The notes beneath the pieces are model-generated. The model was not told the DNA's origin. It saw only the letters and a program-made list of their open reading frames with translations, and searched no databases. From contig JAISLX010000185.1 in assembly GCA_031277045.1 (NCBI GenBank), positions 1 to 26,683 on the forward strand: 26,683 bases of DNA, read 5' to 3'. A program made the position numbers and the translations under genes. Shown here one piece after another: positions 1 to 7,383 of this stretch (positions are counted from its first letter, which is position 1; every line of letters begins with the position of its first letter). This DNA is from Treponema sp. (GTDB lineage: Bacteria; Spirochaetota; Spirochaetia; Treponematales; Breznakiellaceae).

Positions 1-176
1 AGTAATGACACAACCGCAATAGTAAATGATGTTAATATGCACAATGAAATGGATAGAAAATCTCCTGGTAAAAGAAATGTTGATATATAAACCATCAGGG
101 TAAACGTAGTTAGTAGAACATAGATCAAACCGGTTTTTGTTCTCGCGGAGGGAATGTCGTCAATATAAAGCTCCAT
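1..176 (-). CDS. N-terminus of an unidentified membrane protein (cut by left edge)
   Basis: An open frame runs from ATG at 176 down to base 1 with no stop (58 codons), starting MELYIDDIPSARTKTGL. After a short polar start there are two hydrophobic stretches at about residues 17-36 and 40-58, consistent with two membrane helices. It begins 17 bp after the stop of the polyamine-type binding protein on the same strand, with an AGGGG-like ribosome site before the start, so it is probably co-transcribed with it. Base composition is about 34% GC by hand count, far below the neighbouring genes. The fragment does not look like a PotB/PotC permease start, and I cannot name the family. It could be the sensor or output partner of the binding protein, but that is inference. 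Confidence 0.55.
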   Translation of the reverse strand, partial: MELYIDDIPSARTKTGLIYVLLTTFTLMVYISTFLLPGDFLSISLCILTSFTIAVVSL

Positions 177-193
177 AATATAAGCCCCTGACC

Positions 194-1270
194 TTATAAA
201 ACAGACCGCTGGTTTTCCAACGCCTTGATAAACGCATCCCATATTTCGGCATGGACGGCTTCAGCCTCGCCGGGAAGGTTCAGGATAACCTCGAAATTCC
301 CGAACGTATTCACCACCCTGCCGTTCCGGTCCTCCGTGGGCAGCAGCAGATAGGGCCGGTAATCAAGATTTATATACGGCTCCGAAGCGGAAAAAGTGCA
401 GTAATAGCCCATGTACTCAAAACAACGGGCCCCTCTGCGGGGTTCCATGATGGCGTTGAGGAACCAGTGGGCGGCGCGGGGGTTCGCGGCGTTGACGGGA
501 ATAAAGGCGGGCATGATCCCAAAGCCAATTCCCTCTTTGGGATACACCATTTTAAGATCAGGATTCCTGATCAGCGACTTAAAAACCTGGTCCGTGTACA
601 TAAGGGCTACGTCAATATCCCCGTTCAAAATATGCTCGTCCAAATCCATGTCCCGCATAATGCCCACATTCGGCGCCAGTTGAAGCAGCCTGGCCCCCGC
701 AGCCTTAATAAGCGCCGGATCCGTTTCGTTATAACCTCTGCCCATGGATTTAAGAACCATGCCGTTGATCACCCGCGGATTGGCGGTAATCCCCAGCCTT
801 TTCCGCAGGGCGGGATTCCAAAAATCGGAAAACCCGCTGATGTCAAACGGCGCCCCGGCGGGATTGTACACGATTGTCTGAATTCCGGCGCCGCAGGGTA
901 CTGTGTACTCATCCTGCGGATCGTAGAATTGGTGCTGATAAAAGGGGTTTACATTTTTCAGATTGGGAAGCAGCCGCTTGTCCAGACTCTGTGCGAGTCC
1001 CCCGGCAATAATAAAATCGACAATATAATCATCAGCAATTATCAGATCATAACCGGAACCGTTGTTCATCTCCAGTTCGGCCAGCATATCTTCGTTGAAC
1101 TCAAAAAATTTTAGAACCACCTCTACGCCGGTTTCCAGCGTAAAATCATCAAGAATTTCCTGGGGGATCATCTCGTCCCATGTGTAAATGACCAACTGAC
1201 TGTTCTGGGCGGAAAGGCGGAACAGGGGTAAAATCAACAACAAAACCACATGAAAAATCAGCTTTCTCAT
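194..1270 (-). CDS. Spermidine/putrescine-type periplasmic binding protein (PotD-like)
   Basis: The 358-residue protein has a signal peptide (MRKLIFHVVLLLILPLFRLSAQ, no lipobox cysteine). The mature part follows the PotD/PotF pattern: LVIYTWDEMIPQEILDDF, then ETGVEV, GYDLIIADDYIVDFI, LDKRLLPNLKNVNP and a YTVPCGAGIQTIVYNP stretch. Family knowledge suggests it captures polyamines or a related cation in the periplasm for an ABC importer. A GGAG ribosome site precedes the ATG. No PotA, PotB or PotC gene lies beside it: upstream is an RlpA-like gene and downstream is an unidentified membrane protein. It may therefore serve a transporter encoded elsewhere or act in sensing. The family is clear, but the ligand cannot be assigned from sequence alone. 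Confidence 0.85.
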   Translation of the reverse strand: MRKLIFHVVLLLILPLFRLSAQNSQLVIYTWDEMIPQEILDDFTLETGVEVVLKFFEFNEDMLAELEMNNGSGYDLIIADDYIVDFIIAGGLAQSLDKRLLPNLKNVNPFYQHQFYDPQDEYTVPCGAGIQTIVYNPAGAPFDISGFSDFWNPALRKRLGITANPRVINGMVLKSMGRGYNETDPALIKAAGARLLQLAPNVGIMRDMDLDEHILNGDIDVALMYTDQVFKSLIRNPDLKMVYPKEGIGFGIMPAFIPVNAANPRAAHWFLNAIMEPRRGARCFEYMGYYCTFSASEPYINLDYRPYLLLPTEDRNGRVVNTFGNFEVILNLPGEAEAVHAEIWDAFIKALENQRSVL

Positions 1271-1309
1271 ACATTCTCCTCTGCACCCATCAAGCGAAAC
1301 TTTTAATTG

Positions 1310-1338
1310 AACGTAGTTTTTTTGGTGGGGATTGTCAA
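1310..1338 (-). promoter_or_regulatory. Candidate sigma-70 promoter of the binding-protein gene
   Basis: On the minus strand a perfect -35 TTGACA (1338-1333) is followed by a 17-bp spacer and a weak -10 TACGTT (1315-1310), about 40 bp before the start codon at 1270. The sequence ATTGTC occurs twice in this stretch, 12 bp apart, on the plus strand. The -35 is strong and the -10 matches only three positions. Confidence 0.4.
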
Positions 1339-1378
1339 TAGAATTGTCCCATGCGCGTCCGGCATGAACCCGGCAGTT

Positions 1379-1996
1379 TTACCTGTCAACGCTTTCAACC
1401 GTTACATTGATATAATTCCCCTGGGATGCGCCCAATGCCTGGGCTACCGCCCACGACACTTCGATAATGCGATCCCTGGAAGCCCGAACCCGGCTTTTTA
1501 CTGTTGCCACCACCATCCGGCCGTTGGCCTGGTTAGTTAACCGTATCCGGCGGCCTATCGTCAGGGAAGGGTGCCCCACGGTAAGTTCCATTCCGGCAGG
1601 ACGGATCACCGCCCGGCCGTTTTGCTGAAAATTCCGGGCGCTGATGGTCCGCAGGGATTTTGCGGCGGCTGTTTTAACTACTTCTTCTATCCTCAGCCGC
1701 GTAAAACCTGTACGGTTCATTCCCAGCGCGTCCGCCGCCTGGGGGGAAACATCCACAATCCAGCGGGGATCCGGGGGAATCCGGCCCCCCACCTGCGCGG
1801 TAACCTGTTTGCCGTTATCCAGATTGGTAATAATAATCTCAGTCCCAAAGGGCAGTGTCGCGTGGGAAGCGTAAAAACCGGAACCGTGGTTATACCAATA
1901 CCCCATTCCCTCCATCATAAGGGGGCTGTTCGTCTGCGAAAACCCGAGGGCCGGCGCAATAACATTCAACGTCAAAAAAAGGAAAAAAATTTTCAT
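1379..1996 (-). CDS. RlpA-like exported protein with two tandem DPBB domains
   Basis: The 205-residue protein has a signal peptide ending near ALGFSQ. Residues about 28-104 match the double-psi beta-barrel of RlpA: HATLPFGTEIIITNLDNGK, then RWIVDVSPQAADALGM. Residues about 130-203 repeat the same pattern (SLTIGRRIRLTNQANGR, then DRIIEVSWAVAQALGA). The repeats align without gaps at an offset of 97 residues, so the gene carries an internal duplication. RlpA proteins bind denuded glycan strands at the septum and some are lytic transglycosylases. Here the usual D-R-G-P segment reads VGGRIPPDP in copy one and is absent in copy two, so catalysis is doubtful and glycan binding is more likely. A GGGAGG ribosome site precedes the ATG. 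The gene may be read together with the downstream binding protein, although a separate promoter candidate lies between them. Confidence 0.8.
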   Translation of the reverse strand: MKIFFLFLTLNVIAPALGFSQTNSPLMMEGMGYWYNHGSGFYASHATLPFGTEIIITNLDNGKQVTAQVGGRIPPDPRWIVDVSPQAADALGMNRTGFTRLRIEEVVKTAAAKSLRTISARNFQQNGRAVIRPAGMELTVGHPSLTIGRRIRLTNQANGRMVVATVKSRVRASRDRIIEVSWAVAQALGASQGNYINVTVESVDR

Positions 1997-2134
1997 GTAC
2001 CCTCCCGCCGCAACACCATAGGGGTCTGCCGGTTTAATCGCAAATCCAGCCGGGTTTTGGGGAAAAACTTACACTTGAAGAATATATTCCGGAGACAGCG
2101 CGTTTTCCATGCTCACGGCAAAATATTCGGGGTA

Positions 2135-2163
2135 TTCCGTAAAAATGGATTTTTTTTTATAAT
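2135..2163 (+). promoter_or_regulatory. Candidate promoter of icd
   Basis: A perfect TATAAT at 2158-2163 has a weak -35 (TTCCGT, 2135-2140) 17 bp upstream. Transcription would start near 2170, giving a leader of about 137 nt before the icd ATG. Confidence 0.35.
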
Positions 2164-2211
2164 GTCCCCCGGAAATTTCACGTTTAGAACAAAACCGCTT
2201 AACGCCGGAAC

Positions 2212-2266
2212 TTTTCAAAACCTGGGGTTTTGGGGAAAATGCGGATGTTCCGCGAAACAGCGGAAC
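2212..2266 (+). promoter_or_regulatory. Two hairpins in the icd leader
   Basis: Hairpin 1 pairs CAAAACC (2216-2222) with GGTTTTG (2226-2232), extended by TTTT/AAAA across an internal loop (2212-2239). Hairpin 2 pairs GTTCCGC (2247-2253) with GCGGAAC (2260-2266). An upstream CGGAAC (2206-2211) could compete for GTTCCG, so alternative folds exist. Confidence 0.5.
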
Positions 2267-2290
2267 GGCGGAAACCCGCCGTGGTTTTTT
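2265..2290 (+). terminator. Intrinsic-terminator-like hairpin just before the icd ribosome site
   Basis: ACGGCGG (2265-2271) pairs with CCGCCGT (2276-2282) around an AAAC loop, followed by GG and six T residues (2285-2290). The ribosome site AGGAGGAG starts at 2293. No plus-strand gene lies upstream in the window, so a terminator here would act on icd's own transcript. This points to attenuation and not to ending another gene. Its left arm shares two bases with hairpin 2. Confidence 0.5.
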
Positions 2291-2306
2291 ATAGGAGGAG
2301 AAAGAT

Positions 2307-3506
2307 ATGCCGGAAAAAATCGCCATGAAAACGGCGCTGGTGGAAATTGACGGGGATGAAATGACCCGTGTACTTTGGGCCCTGATCAAGGAAAAACTTA
2401 TTTTTCCCTTTGTGGACCTAAAAACCGAATACTACGATTTGAGCCTTGAAAACCGGGACGCCACAGATGACAGCGTAACTGTCGAATCTGCCAACGCGAT
2501 CCGGCGGCTGGGAGTAGGGGTAAAATGCGCCACCATTACCAGCAACGCCGCCCGGCGGGAAGAGTACCGGCTCAAGCGGCTCCACCCCAGCCCCAACGCC
2601 ACCATCCGCGCTATCCTGGACGGTACGGTTTTCCGCGCTCCCATTCCGGTAACGGGAATAAAACCCACGGTATCCACCTGGAAAAAACCCATTGTTATCG
2701 GCCGGCACGCCTACGGGGATATTTACCGGGCCGTGGAAATGAAGATCCCCGGGCCGGGCCGGGTGGAACTGGTTTACACCCCGGCGGACGGGCAGGAGAC
2801 GCGGAGTACCGTGGCGGATTTTAAGGGACCGGGTATTGTCCAGGGCGTTCACAACCTGGACGATTCTATTCGCGGTTTCGCCCGTTCCTGCTTCCTCTAC
2901 GCGCTGGACGCCAAGCTCCCCGTCTGGTTCGCCGCCAAGGATACTATTTCCAAAACTTACGACGGCCGGTTTAAAGAAATTTTTACCGGGGTCTACGAAG
3001 AGGAATTCAAGGACCGCTGCGAAGCCGCAGGAATTTCCTATTTTTACACGCTTATTGATGACGCGGTAGCCCGTGTCATCCGGGGCGAGGGGGGCTTTCT
3101 CTGGGCCTGCAAAAACTACGACGGGGATGTGATGAGCGATATGATTGCCAGCGCTTCCGGCAGCCTTGCCATGATGACCAGCGTCCTGGTCTCCCCCTCC
3201 GGGGCGGTGGAATACGAAGCGGCTCACGGCACCGTGCAGCAGCATTACTACCGCTGGAAAAAAGGGGAAAAAACCAGTACCAACCCAATGGCCTTGATTT
3301 TTGCCTGGACCGGGGCGCTGGCCAAACGGGCGGAACTGGACAAGACTCCCGCCTTGGGGGATTTTGCCCGGCGGCTGGAAGCGGCCGCCCTGCGGACCAT
3401 CGAGGAGGGGGACCAGACCGGGGATCTCGCCCGGCTTGCCGCTCCCGCTCCCGCGAAAATTCTTGACTCCTGGGAATTCGTAGACGCCATCGCGGGGAGA
3501 CTTTAG
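2307..3506 (+). CDS. icd: NADP-dependent isocitrate dehydrogenase, dimeric (eukaryote-like) type
   Basis: The 399-residue protein matches the type II homodimeric NADP-IDH family (usually about 400-415 residues), not the E. coli Icd type. Family blocks visible in order are EIDGDEMTRVLW, KCATITSNAARREEYRLK, SPNATIRAILDGTVFRAPI, GRHAYGDIYRA, KNYDGDVMSD, EAAHGTVQQHYYRW and TSTNPMALIFAWTGAL. It converts isocitrate to 2-oxoglutarate and CO2 with NADP in the cytoplasm, giving NADPH and a glutamate precursor. The start at 2307 is fixed by AGGAGGAG six bases upstream; an in-frame ATG at 2325 has no comparable site. It stands alone on the plus strand and converges with the flagellar operon. The structured leader suggests control after initiation of transcription. 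Confidence 0.93.
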   Translation: MPEKIAMKTALVEIDGDEMTRVLWALIKEKLIFPFVDLKTEYYDLSLENRDATDDSVTVESANAIRRLGVGVKCATITSNAARREEYRLKRLHPSPNATIRAILDGTVFRAPIPVTGIKPTVSTWKKPIVIGRHAYGDIYRAVEMKIPGPGRVELVYTPADGQETRSTVADFKGPGIVQGVHNLDDSIRGFARSCFLYALDAKLPVWFAAKDTISKTYDGRFKEIFTGVYEEEFKDRCEAAGISYFYTLIDDAVARVIRGEGGFLWACKNYDGDVMSDMIASASGSLAMMTSVLVSPSGAVEYEAAHGTVQQHYYRWKKGEKTSTNPMALIFAWTGALAKRAELDKTPALGDFARRLEAAALRTIEEGDQTGDLARLAAPAPAKILDSWEFVDAIAGRL

Positions 3507-3599
3507 GGCGTTCCCGCAGCTTTTCTGAAACAGCTTCCCGCTTACAGTTCAATCATTTCCGGCGCGGCGTTCATTTTTTAAGCGTTGTCGCCGGACCTT

Positions 3600-3635
3600 T
3601 TGTTCGCCGGAAACTGAAGTTTCTGAACAACTCTA
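3600..3635 (+). repeat. Intergenic hairpin repeat, copy A
   Basis: TTGTTC (3600-3605) pairs with GAACAA (3625-3630), and GAAACT (3610-3615) pairs with AGTTTC (3618-3623), followed by CTCTATT. It lies between convergent icd and the last gene of the flagellar operon, where it could end transcripts from both sides. Its right half is shared with copies at 16832 and 22109, in the same orientation. Confidence 0.6.
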
Positions 3636-3636
3636 T

Positions 3637-4263
3637 TTAGGTTCCTGTGCGGCGGGAAACGGCCAGGGCCAGCTCCACTTCCGCAAAGCTCAGGCCCAGC
3701 CGGGCGGCGATGATTTCCGCCGCAAATCCCTGCCGGGAAAGTTCCGCTACCCGCTGACCAAGCGCGGGGACGGCCTGCCCGCCGGAAACCGCCGGGACCG
3801 GTCCTGATGCAGTCTGCCCGGCAGGAATCTGTGCGTTCGCGGTCTGCTCACCGGGGGCCGACCCCTCCGCATTTGCGGACGCGGCGGGAAAGGGGGAAGA
3901 CGGACTATCCTGGACCGGGGCGGAACGAATCCCGGGAACTCCGGCGGAACCGGCCCGCCGGCTCCCCAAGGCGGTGTAGAGTTCCGTGGCGGCGCGCCGC
4001 TTTTCCATATCCCGGGACATAAGGGCGATACGGCGGTCCGCTTCCTCCAGAGTCTTCCGCAGCGCGGTGATTCGTTCTTCCACCAGGCGCGTATCCCGGT
4101 CGGTGGCGTGGTCAATCTCCGCGACAAGGCGGTTTACTTCCTCGCGGTAAGCGGTCAGGATACTTTCGCGGCTGGTCCGCCGTCTGATATAAACGTGAAC
4201 ATAGACAAAAAAAACGGCGCAGAGTACCAAGGTAGAAAGTGAAAAAACAACCTGCGCTGTCAC
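3637..4263 (-). CDS. Membrane-anchored coiled-coil protein at the end of the flagellar operon
   Basis: The start codon is GTG with a GAGGGAA ribosome site. The 208-residue product has one N-terminal membrane segment (about residues 4-26) and a charged coiled coil (about 30-95: EEVNRLVAEIDHATDR, EERITALRKTLEEADRR). A low-complexity Ala/Pro/Gly linker (about 100-165) follows, then a C-terminal helix-turn-helix-like segment (RVAELSRQGFAAEIIAARLG, then LSFAEVELALAVSRR). The layout of membrane anchor, coiled coil and HTH-like tail recalls the SwrB/DUF6115 type found near motility genes in Gram-positive bacteria; this is a similarity of design, not a proven homology. It is the last gene of the block, 18 bp after the preceding gene. 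A motility-accessory role is inferred from position. Confidence 0.7.
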   Translation of the reverse strand: MTAQVVFSLSTLVLCAVFFVYVHVYIRRRTSRESILTAYREEVNRLVAEIDHATDRDTRLVEERITALRKTLEEADRRIALMSRDMEKRRAATELYTALGSRRAGSAGVPGIRSAPVQDSPSSPFPAASANAEGSAPGEQTANAQIPAGQTASGPVPAVSGGQAVPALGQRVAELSRQGFAAEIIAARLGLSFAEVELALAVSRRTGT

Positions 4264-4281
4264 GGTTCCCTCAACAGGCTC

Positions 4282-4614
4282 CTAGCCCGTAAAATCCACA
4301 TAGTTACCCAGGGCGGGGTCCCGAAAAACGGGGACGCCGGGCTGTTTCCCTTCCTCCCCGTCCTCCCCCCGCTGCCTGCCGTCATCTTCCCCGGCCTGAT
4401 GTTTGCGGGCGTTCCGGTCGTTGATCTCCTCCGTCCCCCGGCCCGTATCCTGGGCCTCATTAACGGACCGGATATTCTCGTCGGTTCTGCGCTGTGTTTC
4501 CACAGACTGCATGGCCTGCTGGATTAGAGTTCCGTCCTTTTGGAAAGCCTGGGTCTTGCCGACCTTCTCTAACTGGGTAAAAAGGGTTTGAAGATCAATT
4601 GGCTGTATAGCCAT
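4282..4614 (-). CDS. Small conserved-looking soluble protein of the flagellar operon
   Basis: The 110-residue protein starts MAIQPIDLQTLFTQLEKVGK and continues with a helical segment to about residue 55. A very charged, disordered-looking stretch (about 56-92, rich in E, D, G, R, Q) follows, ending in FRDPALGNYVDFTG. Its start overlaps the end of the DUF342 gene by 20 bp, which suggests coupled translation. There is no signal peptide, membrane segment or catalytic motif. From memory, short proteins with this kind of start and 'DPALG' ending sit beside DUF342 genes in other spirochetes, but I cannot confirm this here. The function is unknown. Confidence 0.7.
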   Translation of the reverse strand: MAIQPIDLQTLFTQLEKVGKTQAFQKDGTLIQQAMQSVETQRRTDENIRSVNEAQDTGRGTEEINDRNARKHQAGEDDGRQRGEDGEEGKQPGVPVFRDPALGNYVDFTG

Positions 4615-6556
4615 CGGGAGCCTTCATCTGTTCTTTGTCGATTTCCTCGTAGGGAGCAGCCTTGATAAGGGTGTTTTCCAGTACAAAAGTAACCGCCTTG
4701 AAGTCAGTCCGTACATTTTCCTGAACATCACGGATCATAATTCGTACCCCGGAGTGTACCTTGACGGAGGCGGAAACCAGGCCCCGTACATTAACGGCGG
4801 TCATGGCGGCCTGTAATTCGGTAATTTCTTCCTCGGCTTTTTCTATATTCGCCGTAAGGGTCTGCCGCTGGGTCATAAAATCCTCCAGCGTGGCTTCTTT
4901 GTCCTCAGGCAATTTCTTTTGCTGCCGCTTAATGTTGACAAGGGTCTGGATATTCCGTTGAAGTTCGTCAATTTCCCCGCGGATAGTTTCTTTTTTTTCG
5001 ATCAACTGCGTCAGGCGTTTTTTAAGCCTGGGATCATAGCCGACTTCCAGCACCGTCTCGGTTCCGCTGGAGTTCCCCAGGGTCTTGGCGTTGATCGTCT
5101 GACCGGCGCATACGTGCCCGCCCACGATAGCGGCCCGTTTTCCCTCGCAGAGTACATGGTTCGCGGCGATCACCTGCGAATTGACGATCCCTTCGGAAAT
5201 CATCACCGTGTCCCCGCTTTCCACCACCGCGTTTTCGACAAATTTCGCCCACACCGAATGGCCCGCCTTGATTATTCCCCCACCCTTTCCGGCGATGCCC
5301 TGGGTAACAATAATATTTCCCTCGGATTCAAGTACGGCCTTTTCTACCGTACCGTTTACCTCAATGTTTCCCGCCGCCTTGACGATAAAACCGTCTTCCA
5401 CGTCGCCGTTGACGACCACGGTCCCCAGGAATATGACGTTTCCGCTTGCTAAATTTACTCCCCCGTCCACGGTGTACACAGGTTCCACGTTGATCTTGTT
5501 GTTCACCAGCAGTACCTGGCCGTTAATATCGGCAAAGATAGTAATGCCGTCTTCCCCCGGGTGAACGTTTTTGCCCAGGGGCAGGGGAATATCCTTGCCG
5601 TCGCTGGCGATCAGCGTTACGCCTTTGATGTTTTTGCCGTCCTTGCCTTTTTCCGCGGCCACTTTTACCGCCAGGGGCTGATTTGCCACAACGTTTTGGA
5701 TAAGGTTGAGGTCTTTGAAATTCACCTGTCCGCCGGCGCTTTCCCGCAGGTGCGCCTTGTCCTGACTGGTCTCAAAGTTGTACTGAATGTAGGCGTCCCG
5801 GCCATCGACAGCCTTGTCCCCTTCCGCCAGGGTTACAGGCTCGCCGTAAACAGGCCTATCCACTAATTGGGCGATAACGTCTTCTTTGATGCCGTAGGAA
5901 ATCATGTTGTTGTGCAAATAATCGATGTAGTTTTCCAGGGAATTGTCCTGGCCGCCGGGGCCGGGCCGGCTGACCGTAACATTGGCCATCATGTCCCCTT
6001 CGGTAATATGAATGGACAGGATGCTGTCAGCGGCGGCATTCCGCTGGTAATCGCCGACCCGGATATATTCGCCCGCCGCTTCCTTAACCGTCCTGCTCAC
6101 CAGATCCCGGTCAATCTCTCCGGCTTTTCGTTGAAGCAGGGTCTCCATAACCGCGTCTTCCGAAACGCCCGCGCCGTTGCCCTGAGGGGGGATTACCTTG
6201 AGGAAGGCCCCATCCGCAAACAGGCGGACAAAAGCTTCGCCGTCCACATCCACAATGGCCGGGGTCTCCGCGGTTTCCCCGCCTGCCTCCGCGGCCGCGT
6301 CTTTTTTTGCGCGGCTGCCCGCCAGGACCTGTTCATAGGCCCGGATCTTCCACTCTTTTTTGCCGGCGCCAAACAGACCCGCAAAGCCCCGTTCGGTTAT
6401 CTCGTATTCCAGCCGCCGTATGGGAACATTAAGAAGGGTGGACGCCGCCGCAACGGCCAGTTCCAGCGTGTCGCCCGTGGCTTCGATTGAATGAACGGCT
6501 CTGTCCCGCTCCAACCACTCTTTCATGATCCGCTGAAGCTCGACAAAATCGATCAT
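4595..6556 (-). CDS. DUF342/FapA family protein with N-terminal Jag-N-like domain
   Basis: The 653-residue protein has a Jag-N-like segment at about residues 20-75 (IEATGDTLELAVAAASTLLN and RGFAGLFGAGKKEWKIRAYE). The DUF342/FapA core follows, with many short beta repeats of polymer-forming type in the middle (GNVIFLGTVVVNGDVEDGF, AAGNIEVNGTVEKAVLESEG, IIVTQGIAGKGGGIIKAGHS). Near residues 510-590 there is a coiled coil (LTQLIEKKETIRGEIDELQ), then a short C-terminal beta domain. FapA proteins have been linked to flagellar assembly and polar placement in Vibrio; the biochemical role is not known. An AAGGACA ribosome site precedes the ATG, 9 bp after the sigma factor gene. The operon position agrees with a flagellar or cell-pole role. 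Confidence 0.85.
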   Translation of the reverse strand: MIDFVELQRIMKEWLERDRAVHSIEATGDTLELAVAAASTLLNVPIRRLEYEITERGFAGLFGAGKKEWKIRAYEQVLAGSRAKKDAAAEAGGETAETPAIVDVDGEAFVRLFADGAFLKVIPPQGNGAGVSEDAVMETLLQRKAGEIDRDLVSRTVKEAAGEYIRVGDYQRNAAADSILSIHITEGDMMANVTVSRPGPGGQDNSLENYIDYLHNNMISYGIKEDVIAQLVDRPVYGEPVTLAEGDKAVDGRDAYIQYNFETSQDKAHLRESAGGQVNFKDLNLIQNVVANQPLAVKVAAEKGKDGKNIKGVTLIASDGKDIPLPLGKNVHPGEDGITIFADINGQVLLVNNKINVEPVYTVDGGVNLASGNVIFLGTVVVNGDVEDGFIVKAAGNIEVNGTVEKAVLESEGNIIVTQGIAGKGGGIIKAGHSVWAKFVENAVVESGDTVMISEGIVNSQVIAANHVLCEGKRAAIVGGHVCAGQTINAKTLGNSSGTETVLEVGYDPRLKKRLTQLIEKKETIRGEIDELQRNIQTLVNIKRQQKKLPEDKEATLEDFMTQRQTLTANIEKAEEEITELQAAMTAVNVRGLVSASVKVHSGVRIMIRDVQENVRTDFKAVTFVLENTLIKAAPYEEIDKEQMKAPDGYTAN

Positions 6557-6565
6557 AGCCTGTCC

Positions 6566-7372
6566 TTAAAAGATACCCTTTCTGATATTGGTAAGCTTGG
6601 AACGGAGGTGGATTATAGCCTTGGTGTGGAGCTGGGATACCCGTGATTCGGTAACTTCCAGCACCTGGCCTATTTCTTTCAGGGTCAGGTCTTCGAAGTA
6701 GTACAGGACCAGTATCTTTTTTTCCTTGTCGGGCAGTTCGCTGATAGCCTCCACGATTACCCGCCGGATTTCATCCCGCTCAACAATGACATCGGGATTT
6801 AGGCTTGAGGGGGATTCGATGCTGTCCCCGATGGAAACTTTGTCGTTTTCATCCCCGGAAAACCACACATCGCTTAACGACAAAATCGAAGTACCGGAAA
6901 TTTTAACAAGCGTTTTTAAATATTCATCCTCGTCCAGGCCCATAGAACTGGCGATTTCCTGATCGGTGGCGGTTCTGCCAAGCTGGGCTTCCAGGGAACC
7001 GACGGCTTCCTCAACTTCCCGGGTCTTTTGCCTGACCGAGCGGGGCACCCAGTCAATCGAGCGGAGTTCGTCAAATATGGCCCCCCGAATCCGGGTAACG
7101 GCGTAAGTTTTGAATTTTACGTTCTTATCGGGTTCGAATTTTTCGATGGCGTCCAGCAGGCCGAACACGCCAAAGCCAACCAGGTCGTCAAACTCCACGC
7201 TGTGGGGCATACCAACGGCAACTTTACCGGCCACATATTTTACCAAAGGAGCATATTGCTTGATAAAGTATTCCCGAATCCTCATGTCCCGGGTTTTACG
7301 GTATTCCTGCCAGAGTTCTTCTTCCGTTTTCCCTTCCAAAGAACTGACTTGATCACCGTGAACAGTCCCCAT
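6566..7372 (-). CDS. fliA: Motility sigma factor (sigma-28, FliA/WhiG type)
   Basis: The 268-residue protein has the sigma-28 arrangement. Region 2 carries [39 protein letters not shown] and [19 protein letters not shown], followed by [15 protein letters not shown], a FliA/WhiG hallmark. Region 3 is [20 protein letters not shown]. Region 4 ends with [20 protein letters not shown] and HTKAIIHLR, the DNA-binding helix-turn-helix. It directs RNA polymerase to late flagellar and chemotaxis promoters. The start has an AGGGAAG ribosome site. It sits inside the export operon, as in other treponemes, where the gene is often called whiG or rpoF. No anti-sigma FlgM is seen here. Confidence 0.95.
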   Translation of the reverse strand: MGTVHGDQVSSLEGKTEEELWQEYRKTRDMRIREYFIKQYAPLVKYVAGKVAVGMPHSVEFDDLVGFGVFGLLDAIEKFEPDKNVKFKTYAVTRIRGAIFDELRSIDWVPRSVRQKTREVEEAVGSLEAQLGRTATDQEIASSMGLDEDEYLKTLVKISGTSILSLSDVWFSGDENDKVSIGDSIESPSSLNPDVIVERDEIRRVIVEAISELPDKEKKILVLYYFEDLTLKEIGQVLEVTESRVSQLHTKAIIHLRSKLTNIRKGIF

Positions 7373-7383
7373 GACGCTTCCCT

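Larger units (their letters stand above)
1997..2306. other. Divergent intergenic region with the icd leader
   Basis: This 310-bp gap separates the minus-strand RlpA-like gene from plus-strand icd. The left part (about 1997-2130) shows no clear signal beyond the ribosome site of the RlpA-like gene. The right part holds a candidate promoter, three hairpins and a T-run just before icd, listed separately. A minus-strand open frame at 2069-2389 overlaps the icd start and shows no protein-like features. Confidence 0.6.

Noticed and set aside
2069..2389. 106-codon minus-strand frame across the icd start
   Set aside because: It overlaps the icd ribosome site and N-terminus, and shows no protein-like pattern.
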